Source: M1-B18 sp048264125
Lineage (GTDB): Bacteria; Bacillota; Clostridia; Peptostreptococcales; Natronincolaceae
Length of the DNA stretch: 64,000 bases
NCBI GenBank assembly: GCA_048264125.1
Contig: JBLXDM010000001.1
Span: forward strand, 372,001-436,000
Reading direction: 5' to 3'
The translations under genes were made by a program, and so were the position numbers. The notes beneath the pieces were generated by a model, which saw only the letters and a list, made by a program, of their open reading frames with translations, ran no database searches and was not told the DNA's origin. This document shows, piece after piece, positions 1-8,675 of the stretch. Position 1 is the first letter of the stretch. The number at the start of each line of letters is the position of its first letter.

Positions 1-387
1 GGATTAGAGGAAAGAAAAAAATATTTCTTCAGAATAGCGGATAGAACCACTGGTGAATACATCGGTGAAATAGGCTTTACCGTTACCTTAAATACACCCT
101 TAGGTAAGCTTGTAAATATGGGTTATTTTATACTTCCAGAGTTTTGGGGTAAAGGTATAACCACAGAAGCCGCAAGGGAGGTAATAAAGTTTGCCTTCCA
201 GAAGGCAGATGTATTTAAAATAGAAACAGGATGTATAAAGCATAACAGGGCCTCAGAAGGAATAATGAAAAGGCTGGGAATGATTCAAGAGGCAGAGTAT
301 AAAATGAAGGTGTGGCACGACGGAGCTTTAAGGGACAGAGTTGAATACAGGCTTTTGAAGGAAGAGTGGCTTCAGCTACAGAAATGA
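1..387 (+). CDS. GNAT family N-acetyltransferase, RimJ/RimL-like (5' end outside window)
   Basis: The reading frame is open from base 1, so the N-terminus lies upstream of the window. The visible 128 residues run from the central sheet to the C-terminus of a RimJ/RimL-type acetyltransferase. The acetyl-CoA loop appears as PEFWGKGITTEA, corresponding to the family's Q/R-x-x-G-x-G/A, and is followed by the NxxSxxxxxxLGM stretch (NRASEGIMKRLGM) typical of the fold. Such proteins acetylate an amino group on a protein or small molecule; the substrate cannot be told. It is the first gene in a long co-directional run of small accessory genes and ends 22 nt before the next ribosome site. Confidence 0.85.
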   Translation, partial: GLEERKKYFFRIADRTTGEYIGEIGFTVTLNTPLGKLVNMGYFILPEFWGKGITTEAAREVIKFAFQKADVFKIETGCIKHNRASEGIMKRLGMIQEAEYKMKVWHDGALRDRVEYRLLKEEWLQLQK

Positions 388-414
388 CATCCATATTCAG
401 GAGGACAATTGGAT

Positions 415-1314
415 ATGAAAATTGATTATGAAGGCTACAAGCTATTTAACGAATTCTGCTGTGGGAATGCATCCTTTGAAACGCTGATGCAGCATAGGGC
501 CTACCATACGGTGTTAAAGCACGGGAAGCATTATAGCAACGGTACCAGCAGCAAACGAATTAAAAGGGCTCTAACTGAAAAGGAAAGCCCCTTTTATGGC
601 TTTAAGCATATGGATATCCATAGGGAACTAATCCTCTCCACAGACCCCTTGATTCAGTTTATTGAAAAACATCAGGAGCTTTGGCTTGATCAGCTGGCGA
701 AGATCTACGGAGATATTGTATCTCAGGATGCTTTGAATACTATAACGATATGTCCTATAGGAGGCTATGATATCGGAATAGGCTTTAATGATGTTGTTTG
801 CTTTAATATATTTCATAAATGCTATATAGATAATCCAATGGAGCTTTGGTATATGATGATTCATGAGGTTTCTCATGTCATTTACGAAAAGCTTCATAAA
901 ATTCCCAAACTTGCAACTATAGAAAGAAAAAATGCTTGGTTAGATTATTTCAAGCTTTTTCTACAAAACGAAGGCTATGCTGTTTATTTTCCTCTTACAC
1001 TAAGGGGTACAGCTCCCCAGAGTGTAGGGGACTATCCTACAATAGAGGATTATGGGGTTTTGTCAGATAACGCAGAAATGAAGAAGTGTATAAATGGGTT
1101 TTTGATAGCAATAGGTGAGATTGAGGTGGGAACTCTTGAGAAGGAGGCATGTATAGAACGTTTATTTGGTGAGAATAGGTTTACATATAGAATAGGCTGT
1201 GAGCTGATTAAAAGGATACTACAAGCCTATGGCCCAGCAGCCGTAAAGGATGGCTTTAAAATGGATGCAGGAGAATTCTATGACAAATATATTCACTTAC
1301 TAAAGCAAAATTAG
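415..1314 (+). CDS. Putative zinc-dependent peptidase-like protein (HEXXH)
   Basis: A protein of about 300 residues with a single HEVSH motif near residue 150 followed about 32 residues later by QNEGYA, the layout of gluzincin-like metallopeptidases (HExxH plus a downstream glutamate ligand). No signal peptide or membrane segment is visible, so it is probably cytoplasmic. AGGAGG at 399-404 is followed by TTG at 409 and ATG at 415; the ATG has the better spacing. I do not recognise a named family, and peptidase activity is inferred from the motif alone. Neighbours are unrelated single-gene units. Confidence 0.65.
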   Translation: MKIDYEGYKLFNEFCCGNASFETLMQHRAYHTVLKHGKHYSNGTSSKRIKRALTEKESPFYGFKHMDIHRELILSTDPLIQFIEKHQELWLDQLAKIYGDIVSQDALNTITICPIGGYDIGIGFNDVVCFNIFHKCYIDNPMELWYMMIHEVSHVIYEKLHKIPKLATIERKNAWLDYFKLFLQNEGYAVYFPLTLRGTAPQSVGDYPTIEDYGVLSDNAEMKKCINGFLIAIGEIEVGTLEKEACIERLFGENRFTYRIGCELIKRILQAYGPAAVKDGFKMDAGEFYDKYIHLLKQN

Positions 1315-1360
1315 TTTAACCCCATATGAAGGCGAATAATAACAGAAAAGAGGGACTGAA

Positions 1361-1978
1361 ATGGAAACACACAAAAATGAGATTAAGGCCAGCTATGATA
1401 ATAGCACCGAGTTTAGAGAAAGCAGAGGGCTTCAGAGCTGGAAACTGGAGGAGCTGGATCGTTTTATTAAAATAATGAAGCAGGAGAAAAAGCAGCAGGT
1501 GCTGGATGCGGGAGCCGGAGTTGGAAAGCAAGGAGAATATTTAAGTCAGCATGGACTGGAGGTAACCTGTATGGATATTTCCACCTCAATGGTGAAGGCC
1601 TGCAGGGACAAGGGGCTAAAGGCTGTGGAAATGGATTATTATAATCTGGATTTTCCAGAGGCAACCTTTGATGCAATATGGTCGATGAATAGTCTGTTGC
1701 ATATTCCAAAGGCAGACTTGCCTAAGGTCTTGGAGAATATAAAAAGAATATTGACGCCAGAGGGGCTTTTATATATAGGGGTTTATGGCGGCTATGATTT
1801 TGAAGGTAGGTGGCAGGGGGATAATTACGAGCCTAAGAGATTCTTTTCCTTCTTCACCGACGAGGGTATAAAGGAAGCTACAGGCAGGTATTTTGAAATA
1901 ATAGACTTTAAAGCTATAGCAACGGAGGGTGATGGAGGTCTGAATTATCAAGCACTAATGTTGAGAAATAAGAAATAA
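1361..1978 (+). CDS. Class I SAM-dependent methyltransferase
   Basis: 205 residues with a canonical Rossmann-type SAM-binding core: motif I VLDAGAGVGKQGEYL near residue 46, the acidic ribose-binding end of strand 2 (VTCMDIS), and the post-motif region FDAIWSMNSLLHIP. This places it in the Methyltransf_11/25 group (UbiE-like small-molecule methyltransferases). The substrate is unknown. An AGAGGGACTGAA ribosome site precedes the ATG. It is a stand-alone cytoplasmic enzyme in the accessory-gene run; a second, distinct methyltransferase lies at 2887. Confidence 0.85.
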   Translation: METHKNEIKASYDNSTEFRESRGLQSWKLEELDRFIKIMKQEKKQQVLDAGAGVGKQGEYLSQHGLEVTCMDISTSMVKACRDKGLKAVEMDYYNLDFPEATFDAIWSMNSLLHIPKADLPKVLENIKRILTPEGLLYIGVYGGYDFEGRWQGDNYEPKRFFSFFTDEGIKEATGRYFEIIDFKAIATEGDGGLNYQALMLRNKK

Positions 1979-2094
1979 AGCAGTGAAATAGTGGGGAGAT
2001 AAATACATCCGATTAATTAATGAATTAAGTGAAAGGGTTAATCTATAACAGGAGGCTTATAATTATTTGCAGTAATATATTAGGAGGGGTTTGA

Positions 2095-2322
2095 GTGAGA
2101 CGACTAGAAAAGCTTGATTGTCCACTATGTGGTAGGGAAATGAAAGAGGGCTATGTCTTTTCTCCACGACAGATATTATGGACGGAGAATGAAAAAAATA
2201 AGGTTATTGAAAATCAAAGTGAAATGCTGGTGGGGGTTCCTATGTGGAAATCAAAGAAAGTAGCCGCCTATAGATGTGAGGAATGCGGGATTGTTACCTT
2301 TGAATACAAGCCCATTTCATAA
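2095..2322 (+). CDS. Small zinc-ribbon protein
   Basis: A 75-residue protein with two CxxC knuckles, CPLC near residue 9 and CEEC near residue 61, which together can hold one zinc ion. The intervening segment resembles the small DUF-type zinc-ribbon proteins common in Firmicutes (PF20097-like layout, from memory). GTG start preceded by TTAGGAGGGG at good distance. Function is unknown; these proteins are usually taken as nucleic-acid- or protein-binding, which is inference only. It sits just upstream of a small membrane-protein gene. Confidence 0.7.
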   Translation: MRRLEKLDCPLCGREMKEGYVFSPRQILWTENEKNKVIENQSEMLVGVPMWKSKKVAAYRCEECGIVTFEYKPIS

Positions 2323-2365
2323 GGCTTGCTGTAATGGATATTTAATTTATGAGGGGGTTATACAA

Positions 2366-2839
2366 ATGAAAAATAGCAAAATAATTAAACTGATTCTACT
2401 GGTAATAGTTCCATATTTGGCAGGAGAGGCCATTAACAGGCTCTTAAGCTATGGGCTTACGATAGATTCCTCAACCTTTTGGTCTATAACCAGCACGCTT
2501 CTATATGGATGGCAAATAGGATCGGTATTTTATTGGTTTCTTGTAGGCAAGTATTTTGGAGGCCTAAAATTAGGCAGGCTGAAGGGCATAATTCTTGGCA
2601 ACATAGCATGGGGAATATCTTTATTTCTATTTGTTTGGCAGTTTATGCTGCTGCAGGATTCAGGAAGAAATCTACTGCTTGCCCAAATACCTCAGCACTA
2701 TATATTAGGCTTTTCCGGCTTGAGTAGTATGCTGCTAAGCTTCTTAACAAGCTCAATTGACAGTACAAGTATTATATTGGTGGCTCATATTATGATGCTA
2801 GCTATATTTTTGCTGGGCTATAAATATGCAGAAAAATAG
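2366..2839 (+). CDS. Hypothetical integral membrane protein
   Basis: 157 residues with about four hydrophobic segments (near residues 7-27, 42-62, 72-94 and 134-154) and a short charged C-terminus, so an integral membrane protein. The ATG at 2366 is chosen because GAGGGGGTT lies just upstream; longer in-frame readings back to 2276 overlap the preceding gene and lack a ribosome site. I do not recognise the family. Nothing nearby suggests its role. Confidence 0.6.
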   Translation: MKNSKIIKLILLVIVPYLAGEAINRLLSYGLTIDSSTFWSITSTLLYGWQIGSVFYWFLVGKYFGGLKLGRLKGIILGNIAWGISLFLFVWQFMLLQDSGRNLLLAQIPQHYILGFSGLSSMLLSFLTSSIDSTSIILVAHIMMLAIFLLGYKYAEK

Positions 2840-2886
2840 CAACAGAATTGATGCGGGTGAGACAACTTAATTTAAGGAGGATTTTA

Positions 2887-3510
2887 ATGCTAGACAACTT
2901 GGGTTTTGATAAATGGTCAGGTGAATACGACAGCTCAATAGAGGGCTTTAGTAAGGGCTACCCCTTTGAGGGATATTACGAGGTACTGGCCTTTGTTCAA
3001 GGGAAAATCGAAGGGCCAGAGGGAAAGAATATTCTTGATGTAGGTGTAGGTACAGGCTTACTGACACAGGAGCTATATAAGAAGGACGCATTAATATATG
3101 GCTTGGATTTTTCAGAGGGTATGGTGTCAGAGGCTAAAGTTAAAATGCCTAAGGGAAATTTTTATATAGGTGATATGAAGAAGGGTTTACCAAAGGAATT
3201 AAAGGTTATTGGGTTTGACTATATAGTATCATCCTATGCAATTCATCATTTGAATGATAATGAAAAGATCAGCTTTATCGAAGAGCTAAAGGCTGTCTTA
3301 AATGAAGGTGGACTAATAATATTGGCAGATGTGGCCTTTGAGACAAAAGAGGCGCTAGAAAAATGCAGGGTAGAAGCGGGTAATGACTGGGATAATGATG
3401 AGTGTTACATGGTGATGGAGGAGTTAGAAAAATCTTTAGTGCAATTGGAGCTAAAGGTACGTTATACCCAAATATCAGGATGTGCAGGGGTTTTACAATT
3501 GAAAAAATAG
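2887..3510 (+). CDS. Class I SAM-dependent methyltransferase
   Basis: 207 residues. The SAM-binding motif ILDVGVGTGLLTQELY lies near residue 44, followed by the acidic strand-2 end (IYGLDFSEGM) and YIVSSYAIHHL, a Methyltransf_25/YrrT-like pattern. The N-terminus (DKWSGEYDSSI) matches the F-D-x-W-A-x-x-Y-D start of YrrT-type methyltransferases. TAAGGAGG six bases before the ATG at 2887 fixes the start over upstream in-frame starts. Substrate unknown; YrrT-like relatives act near methionine recycling, but no such genes are adjacent here. Confidence 0.8.
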   Translation: MLDNLGFDKWSGEYDSSIEGFSKGYPFEGYYEVLAFVQGKIEGPEGKNILDVGVGTGLLTQELYKKDALIYGLDFSEGMVSEAKVKMPKGNFYIGDMKKGLPKELKVIGFDYIVSSYAIHHLNDNEKISFIEELKAVLNEGGLIILADVAFETKEALEKCRVEAGNDWDNDECYMVMEELEKSLVQLELKVRYTQISGCAGVLQLKK

Positions 3511-3620
3511 AGTTAAGCTTACAAGATAGATAAAGGCAGTTACAAGAGGAGAACAAGGATGATTCAGATTGATATTAAGTAGGAGATTAGGTATGCAGTT
3601 GTAAAAAGGAGGAAGCATTT

Positions 3621-4169
3621 ATGCACAGTAGATGTATCATGATTTTTCCAGAGTTTGTTAATATAGCTATTATAGAGGAAATACGAAAAAAATATGATCC
3701 CTTGGCATATAACGTCAGGCCCCATATTACCCTTGTATTCCCATTTATTAGTGATATTGAGTACAATCGGCTGAAAAAACATGTTGAGGAGGCTCTACTA
3801 TCCTTTCCTCCTTTTAATATAGAGCTGAAGGGCATTACTCCTTCAAGGATCAATGGAAATTACATATTTCTAAATCTCAAAGAAGGTCAAGAGGAAATAA
3901 TAGAAATCCATAAGAAGCTATATACAGGGATTCTGGAAGTGTATCGCCCTCAATGGCTTAAAAATACCCGCTACATCCCACATATGACAGTGGGAAGTAT
4001 TGAAGCTGAGGAGCGCTATAGCCAGGCCCTAGAGGAGGTTAAGACTATGGACAAATCTTTTAGAGCTCTAATTAATAAAATAAGTGTAGAAATAATAGAA
4101 GAAAATCAGGACTCATCAATAGAAATGGAGATAGCCTTAAGAGCTCAGAGGCAAAGCAGCAGGGGGTAA
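3621..4169 (+). CDS. 2H phosphoesterase (2'-5' RNA ligase-like)
   Basis: 182 residues with the two H-x-T motifs that define the 2H superfamily: PHITLVF near residue 35 and PHMTVGS near residue 121. These two histidines form the catalytic pair in cyclic phosphodiesterases and 2'-5' RNA ligases (LigT/YjcG-like). Cytoplasmic, no extra domains. AAAGGAGG precedes the ATG. The natural substrate of the bacterial stand-alone members is generally unknown. It lies 6 nt upstream of the TmrB-like gene, so the two may be co-transcribed. Two more 2H genes occur in this island (7082 and 12041). Confidence 0.8.
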   Translation: MHSRCIMIFPEFVNIAIIEEIRKKYDPLAYNVRPHITLVFPFISDIEYNRLKKHVEEALLSFPPFNIELKGITPSRINGNYIFLNLKEGQEEIIEIHKKLYTGILEVYRPQWLKNTRYIPHMTVGSIEAEERYSQALEEVKTMDKSFRALINKISVEIIEENQDSSIEMEIALRAQRQSSRG

Positions 4170-4175
4170 ATAAAA

Positions 4176-4709
4176 ATGATAATAATGATAAACGGTGCCT
4201 TTGGTGTTGGCAAAACGACAACAGCAAATATGCTATTAGAGCATATAGAAAACAGCATGATATTTGACCCGGAGGAGGTAGGCTTCATGCTGAGAAATAT
4301 TATAAAAGAGGATATAAAGCACCCGGAGGAAAGGAAAAATGACTTTCAAGCCATGGAGCTATGGAGAGTCCTTACCGTTAAGGTGGCTTCGGAGATAAAA
4401 AAGAAATATAAAAGGAACCTTATAATGCCTATGACCATCAGAAATTATGATTACTATAATTATATAAGAGATGGACTTAAGGAAATAGATGAGAGGCTGT
4501 ATCATTTTTGTTTAACAGCTAAAAAGGAAACTATACACAAAAGGCTTCTTGATCGGGGAGATGTGCCCGGCAGCTGGGTATTTAAACAAACAGAGGAATG
4601 TATTGAAGGCTTCATAAAACACGATTTTAATGTATATATTGATGCTGAAGAAAATAATCCGTCGGGAATTGTGAAGATAATACTTGATAAGATAAGCGTA
4701 TTAAAATAG
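4176..4709 (+). CDS. TmrB-like P-loop ATP-binding protein
   Basis: 177 residues beginning with a Walker A loop (GAFGVGKTTT, residues 7-16). The following segments (FDPEEVGFMLR, DFQAMELWR, PMTIRNYDYY, HFCLTAKKETIHKRL) align by eye with the Bacillus subtilis tunicamycin-resistance protein TmrB, including its length and order of blocks. TmrB confers resistance by binding tunicamycin at the membrane; whether this homologue does so is inference. The conserved W and K of the family's C-terminal stretch (SWVFKQTEEC) are present. It is preceded closely by a 2H phosphoesterase gene. Confidence 0.75.
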   Translation: MIIMINGAFGVGKTTTANMLLEHIENSMIFDPEEVGFMLRNIIKEDIKHPEERKNDFQAMELWRVLTVKVASEIKKKYKRNLIMPMTIRNYDYYNYIRDGLKEIDERLYHFCLTAKKETIHKRLLDRGDVPGSWVFKQTEECIEGFIKHDFNVYIDAEENNPSGIVKIILDKISVLK

Positions 4710-4836
4710 AGGATAATCGCTCCTCATTTAGAGCAACAATATGTTTCTTATATAAGCAACAATATGAGTCGAAGATAGGTATTGTAATGAAAACACTTTA
4801 TGCAGAATAGCAAATACAAATTATGGAGGGATAATT

Positions 4837-5397
4837 ATGTCTGTTATAATGGCATATTTATTTGGCGCATTAACGATATGTTATGGACTAATATTACTAC
4901 GGGGAAAAAGAATAATGGTACCACGCACCCTAGATAGTTCATTGCTATCACTGGTTTTGCTGTTGAATCCATCGATTGCGCTTATGAAAAGTGGATATAC
5001 TTTACCGATTTTATTCACTAGTAGTGTGTTACTAATATTCGCTTATGTTATGACGAAGGGGAAATACACCATAACCAATGTAAATATGGATATGGTCAAA
5101 GTGGCTATTATAGACGTATTGAAGGCTAAAGATATAAAGTACATTGAAGAGGAGAAGGATATCATACTTAATGAATACCAATATACACGATTGTCCCTCT
5201 CGCAAAGCATGAACTCCGTAGAGATAAACCTGAAGGATGCCAAAGAGCTAGAATTTTATCAAGAGCTGTATTCTGGTCTTGTAGACAAGCTAAGAAAAAT
5301 AGAGGATAAGGTTTTTCCGTCAACGTCAGTTTTTTATATCGCCCTAGGCACTATTCTAATTATAATGATGCAATATTTAAGCAGAAATGCAGGTTAA
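4837..5397 (+). CDS. Hypothetical membrane protein
   Basis: 186 residues. There are hydrophobic segments at about 1-20, 32-50 and 55-71 and a C-terminal one at about 162-181; between them lies a roughly 90-residue soluble, charged domain (residues 75-160). TATGGAGGG precedes the ATG at good distance. I do not recognise the family. The soluble domain between membrane anchors could be cytoplasmic. The next gene (64 residues) is also membrane-associated, and the two may form a pair. Confidence 0.6.
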   Translation: MSVIMAYLFGALTICYGLILLRGKRIMVPRTLDSSLLSLVLLLNPSIALMKSGYTLPILFTSSVLLIFAYVMTKGKYTITNVNMDMVKVAIIDVLKAKDIKYIEEEKDIILNEYQYTRLSLSQSMNSVEINLKDAKELEFYQELYSGLVDKLRKIEDKVFPSTSVFYIALGTILIIMMQYLSRNAG

Positions 5398-5446
5398 TGC
5401 ATTAGAGCTAATTAATCAGCATCATAGATATGAGGAGGGTTAGGCT

Positions 5447-5641
5447 ATGGATAATCTTAAAGGGGTAATGAAATTTTTCTTAATAATTTCATTGGTTGCA
5501 CTACTGATATTGGCCTTAAACTATTTTAGTATTTGGATTGTGCTTATTGCCTTGGCTATAATATCTCACATTACTATTTTAATTCAGCTGGCACAGATAA
5601 AAAGCACCTTAAGAGAACTGAAGGAGAAGGAAAGATTATAA
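5447..5641 (+). CDS. Small hypothetical membrane protein
   Basis: 64 residues with two hydrophobic segments (about 9-26 and 28-47) and a charged C-terminal tail (LRELKEKERL) likely to be cytoplasmic and helical. GAGGAGGGTT precedes the ATG. No recognised family. It follows another membrane-protein gene by 49 nt. Confidence 0.55.
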   Translation: MDNLKGVMKFFLIISLVALLILALNYFSIWIVLIALAIISHITILIQLAQIKSTLRELKEKERL

Positions 5642-5718
5642 GAGTGACTAAGAATACAAGGGATTATAATCTCTGAAATATTGGGAAAAGGGAAGCTAAT
5701 TAAACAGGAGGCCTACAT

Positions 5719-6099
5719 ATGGAAGAAAACAAAAGAGTCCAGAGCATTGATGAATACATTGCAGAATGCACTGAGGAGATACAACCCAAGCTGTTGCAGC
5801 TAAGACAAATTATTAATACAGCAGCTCCAGAGCTTACAGAAAAAATCAGCTGGGGGATGCCCACCTTCTATTTAAGAGGAAATGTTATTCACTTTGCTGC
5901 CAACAAAAAGCATATAGGCCTATATTGTGGGGCAAAGGCAGTAGAGGTTTTTTTAGATAGACTAAAGGATTATAAAACCCATAATGGAACTATACAAATA
6001 CCAAATGATAGAGACTTAGATGCAGAGTTAATACAGGATATTGTAAGATTTAATGTTGCGTTGAATACGAATACAAATATTTCTACAGAAAGTCACTAG
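5719..6099 (+). CDS. DUF1801 (YdhG-like) protein
   Basis: 126 residues. The blocks IDEYIAECTEEIQPKL, LRQIINTAAPELTEKISWGMPTF and HFAANKKHIGLYCGA are hallmarks of DUF1801/YdhG-type proteins, which share the iron-chaperone frataxin-like fold in structural databases. Cytoplasmic; the biochemical role is unsettled. CAGGAGGCCTACAT precedes the ATG. The C-terminus (NTNTNISTESH) is low-complexity and differs from family norms, where a run of basic residues is usual, so the last 10 residues may be divergent. Confidence 0.8.
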   Translation: MEENKRVQSIDEYIAECTEEIQPKLLQLRQIINTAAPELTEKISWGMPTFYLRGNVIHFAANKKHIGLYCGAKAVEVFLDRLKDYKTHNGTIQIPNDRDLDAELIQDIVRFNVALNTNTNISTESH

Positions 6100-6174
6100 A
6101 TAAGCATTAAAATAAAGAAAGTAATTATATAAATGCAATGACTAAAGCTATAAACTAGTTGAGGGGGGATTTGA

Positions 6175-6642
6175 GTGCATATAGACCACTTACACAAGCA
6201 TCCAGAGTACATAAAGCCTGTTGCTGCTTGGATTTATGATGAATTTGTTATAAAGACCGATGGCAGCATCGGCTTTGATGAGGTTGTAGCGTATTTAAGT
6301 AATACTAACGATAAGGATTATCCAATGGCATTTGTTGCAATTGCTAATAATGAGAGCGTGGGAACTGTTTCTATTTTTCAAAACGATTTAAAGACTCAAG
6401 ATGCTTTAACACCCTGGTTAGCATCCTTATATGTTAGCCCAAGGCATAGAGGGCAGGCAATTGGAGAGTTGTTGATTAAGCATGTTCAAAAGGTTGTAAA
6501 GGAGCTAGGCTTTGAGTCAATATATTTAAGAACCGAGCATACCTCTGAATATTACAAAGGCTTAGGCTGGGATTTTGTGTGTAAAGCAGTTGATGAAAAG
6601 GGGCAGGAAACGGAGGTTTTTAAGTATAATTTAATGTTGTAA
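6175..6642 (+). CDS. GNAT family N-acetyltransferase
   Basis: 155 residues of standard GNAT architecture: WLASLYVSPRHRGQAIGELLIKH carries the acetyl-CoA pyrophosphate loop (RGQAIG), followed by the YYKGLGWDFV C-terminal motif. The start is GTG with GAGGGGGGAT upstream. Substrate unknown. It ends 12 nt before the next gene, so co-transcription with the DUF3592-like membrane protein is likely. Confidence 0.85.
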   Translation: MHIDHLHKHPEYIKPVAAWIYDEFVIKTDGSIGFDEVVAYLSNTNDKDYPMAFVAIANNESVGTVSIFQNDLKTQDALTPWLASLYVSPRHRGQAIGELLIKHVQKVVKELGFESIYLRTEHTSEYYKGLGWDFVCKAVDEKGQETEVFKYNLML

Positions 6643-6654
6643 AGGAGGACTACC

Positions 6655-7050
6655 ATGAAGGATTATGGGTTGGCTATTATACTCTTTGGTGCTGCAGCTC
6701 TTTTTAGTATATTCTATAGTATTTATCAGCATGTCAGCATTGCATTGAACAAAAGTAAGATCGCATATACCAAGGCAACAGTGATAGAGGTTGTGTCGGT
6801 AGTACCTGAAGGAATGATAAAAAACTCAAAGCTGGTGCGGGTAAGATTTTGGGTTTACGGTAGAGAATACATATCATCTAAGCAGATTCAAGCTTCCATG
6901 AAAACTTCGGTGGGGGATGAAATTGAGATCGCATACTTTAAGGACAATCCAAGTGAGATTTTTACAGCAAGTTGGAGGAAGGAAACAATATCTATGATAA
7001 TAGGGGCTGTGTGCTTGATTATCGTTACCTATATAATGAATAGGGGCTAA
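6655..7050 (+). CDS. DUF3592-like membrane protein
   Basis: 131 residues with an N-terminal hydrophobic segment (about 4-24), a soluble beta-rich middle and a C-terminal segment (about 110-127). The middle block VRFWVYGREYISSKQ...VGDEIEIAYFKDNPSEI is the DUF3592 pattern: a small extracytoplasmic or cytosolic domain between two membrane anchors, ending in the Y-x-x-x-N-P motif. AAAGGAGGAC precedes the ATG. Function unknown in general. Confidence 0.65.
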   Translation: MKDYGLAIILFGAAALFSIFYSIYQHVSIALNKSKIAYTKATVIEVVSVVPEGMIKNSKLVRVRFWVYGREYISSKQIQASMKTSVGDEIEIAYFKDNPSEIFTASWRKETISMIIGAVCLIIVTYIMNRG

Positions 7051-7081
7051 ACACTAGAAGATACATGACATATGGGGAACT

Positions 7082-7588
7082 ATGAAATAAAAAATAGATG
7101 AGTTAAGAAATAAATTAGAGGTTAATGGAATATCTACTGATAAGGGAACCAAGCCGCATATTTCATTGGCAATCTATGATGACATTGAAATACGGAGAAT
7201 TGAAGAAGAGATTTATGATTTTTCAAAAGAATTCGAGCCATTTTATTGTAGCCTACCTAGTATTGGTTTATTTATGACTGAGAGACCCGTACTTTTTTTA
7301 AAGCCCGTAGTAACTATGGAATTACTAGAAATTCACTCTAATTTTCATGGAAGGCTTGAAAAATATATTGAGAAAGCATGGGGCTATTATTTGCCGGGCA
7401 ATTGGGTACCACATTGTACATTGGTTATGGATAATAATTATGATGCGATCTATAAGGCAATAAACATCTGTAAGGAAGTAAGTATGCCAATAAAAGCTAA
7501 GGTTGAAAGTATTGGATTGTTGGAGTTTAAGCCCAATAAACAATTGCTGGCGTATAGGTTTGGTAAAAATCAAAAGGGAGCCAAATAA
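7082..7588 (+). pseudogene. 2H phosphoesterase with lost start (probable pseudogene)
   Basis: From 7091 the frame encodes a near-complete 2H phosphoesterase: KPHISLAIYD (first H-x-S) and VPHCTLVMDN (second H-x-T) are both present. However, a start with a usable ribosome site (ATATGGGGAACT then ATG at 7082) reads ATG AAA TAA, a stop at codon 3. There is no ATG, GTG or TTG between that stop and the first catalytic motif; the next TTG (7166) falls after the first catalytic histidine. Relatives carry about 15 extra N-terminal residues (the first strand) that are missing here, so a small deletion at the 5' end is likely. Use of an ATA or ATT start cannot be excluded. Confidence 0.6.
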
Positions 7589-7589
7589 T

Positions 7590-8015
7590 ATGAAAATTCT
7601 ACTGCTGCGTTTACAGAAGGCCTTTAGCCTCACCATTGATTTAGCACAATCGATAGAGGCTGAGGACCTAAAGCTGAAGATGAAAAACCTTCCTTCAAAT
7701 ACTATCGGGGAGCAGCTTTGGTGCATTATAGGGGCAAGAGAGAGCTACTTTAAGGCAATAATTAATGAAGGCTGGAGCGGCTTCTCCTGTTCCCTAACTG
7801 ATACCACCTCAAAGGAAAAAGTGTTGCAGAGCCTTGAAAAAAGCGCCGGGGACTGCTTAGAATTTTTGCAGGGCTGTGAGATAAGCGAGAAGCAAGTTGA
7901 ATTAGTTTTCGCATTGCTGGAGCATGAAATACAGCATCACGGTCAGCTAATCAGATATTGTTATGGCAATAATTTAAGCTTTCCTAAGAGCTGGAAGGAA
8001 AGATATACGGTTTAA
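7590..8015 (+). CDS. DinB/YfiT-like metal-binding protein
   Basis: 141 residues predicted to be an all-helical DinB-like bundle. The family's metal ligands are suggested by HEIQHHGQLIRYCYG near residue 110; the first ligand, usually a histidine in HxxxxE, is replaced here by WCIIGARESYF, so metal binding may be altered. DinB-superfamily proteins are thiol-dependent S-transferases (bacillithiol or mycothiol) or uncharacterised. The ATG at 7590 lies one base after the stop of the broken 2H gene; AAAAGGGAGCC provides the ribosome site. Confidence 0.75.
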   Translation: MKILLLRLQKAFSLTIDLAQSIEAEDLKLKMKNLPSNTIGEQLWCIIGARESYFKAIINEGWSGFSCSLTDTTSKEKVLQSLEKSAGDCLEFLQGCEISEKQVELVFALLEHEIQHHGQLIRYCYGNNLSFPKSWKERYTV

Positions 8016-8147
8016 TACTTAGCCGTAATTGGATAAAGTAATAATACTTAAATAATGTTAGCAGTAAAGGTTAGTGAAAGCATAGGAATGAATGTAGGAA
8101 ATTTGCAACGAGAAAAAATAATTAGAACAGATAGGAGGAATAGTGAT

Positions 8148-8675
8148 ATGGACATTAGCTTTGAACTAGGAAAAACACAGGATATTGATGAGTTGGAGCA
8201 GCTATATAATGAATTAAATGATCATTTAGCAGAAGGAGTAAACTATCCGGGATGGATAAAGGGTATATATCCAGTACGTGAAAATGCAATAAATGGAGTT
8301 AAGAATAATAATCTTTTTGTAGTAAGGCATGAAGGCAAAATAGTAGGCTCAATTATCTTGAGTCATGAGCCAGAACCCGCATATCATAATGCTAAATGGG
8401 GGATTGAATGTGATTATTCTGAAGTTCATGTCATACATACATTGGTAGTACATCCCGAGTTTTTGAAATGCGGAGTCGGCAAAGCCTTAATGGACTTTTC
8501 TGTCCAGCATGGTAAAAAATCTCAGGTGAGATCAATAAGACTGGATGTATATGAAGGAAATATTCCAGCCATAAAGCTATATGAAAGGTGTGGATTTAAA
8601 TACATTGATACAGTTGATTTAGGGCTTGGAAGCTATGGGTTACATTGGTTTAAGTTATATGAATTATTATTGTAA
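8148..8675 (+). CDS. GNAT family N-acetyltransferase
   Basis: 175 residues with a clean GNAT core: HTLVVHPEFLKCGVGKALMDF (acetyl-CoA loop K-C-G-V-G-K) followed by SIRLDVYEGNIPAIKLYERCGF. The ATG at 8148 follows ATAGGAGGAATAGTGAT; longer in-frame readings back to 8055 lack a ribosome site. Similar to acetyltransferases that modify small amines or peptides; substrate unknown. Confidence 0.85.
   Translation: MDISFELGKTQDIDELEQLYNELNDHLAEGVNYPGWIKGIYPVRENAINGVKNNNLFVVRHEGKIVGSIILSHEPEPAYHNAKWGIECDYSEVHVIHTLVVHPEFLKCGVGKALMDFSVQHGKKSQVRSIRLDVYEGNIPAIKLYERCGFKYIDTVDLGLGSYGLHWFKLYELLL

Noticed and set aside
4732..4766. Direct repeat AGCAACAATATG (4732-4743 and 4755-4766)
   Set aside because: Only two 12-bp copies 11 bp apart with no nearby element; too little to support an iteron or target duplication.
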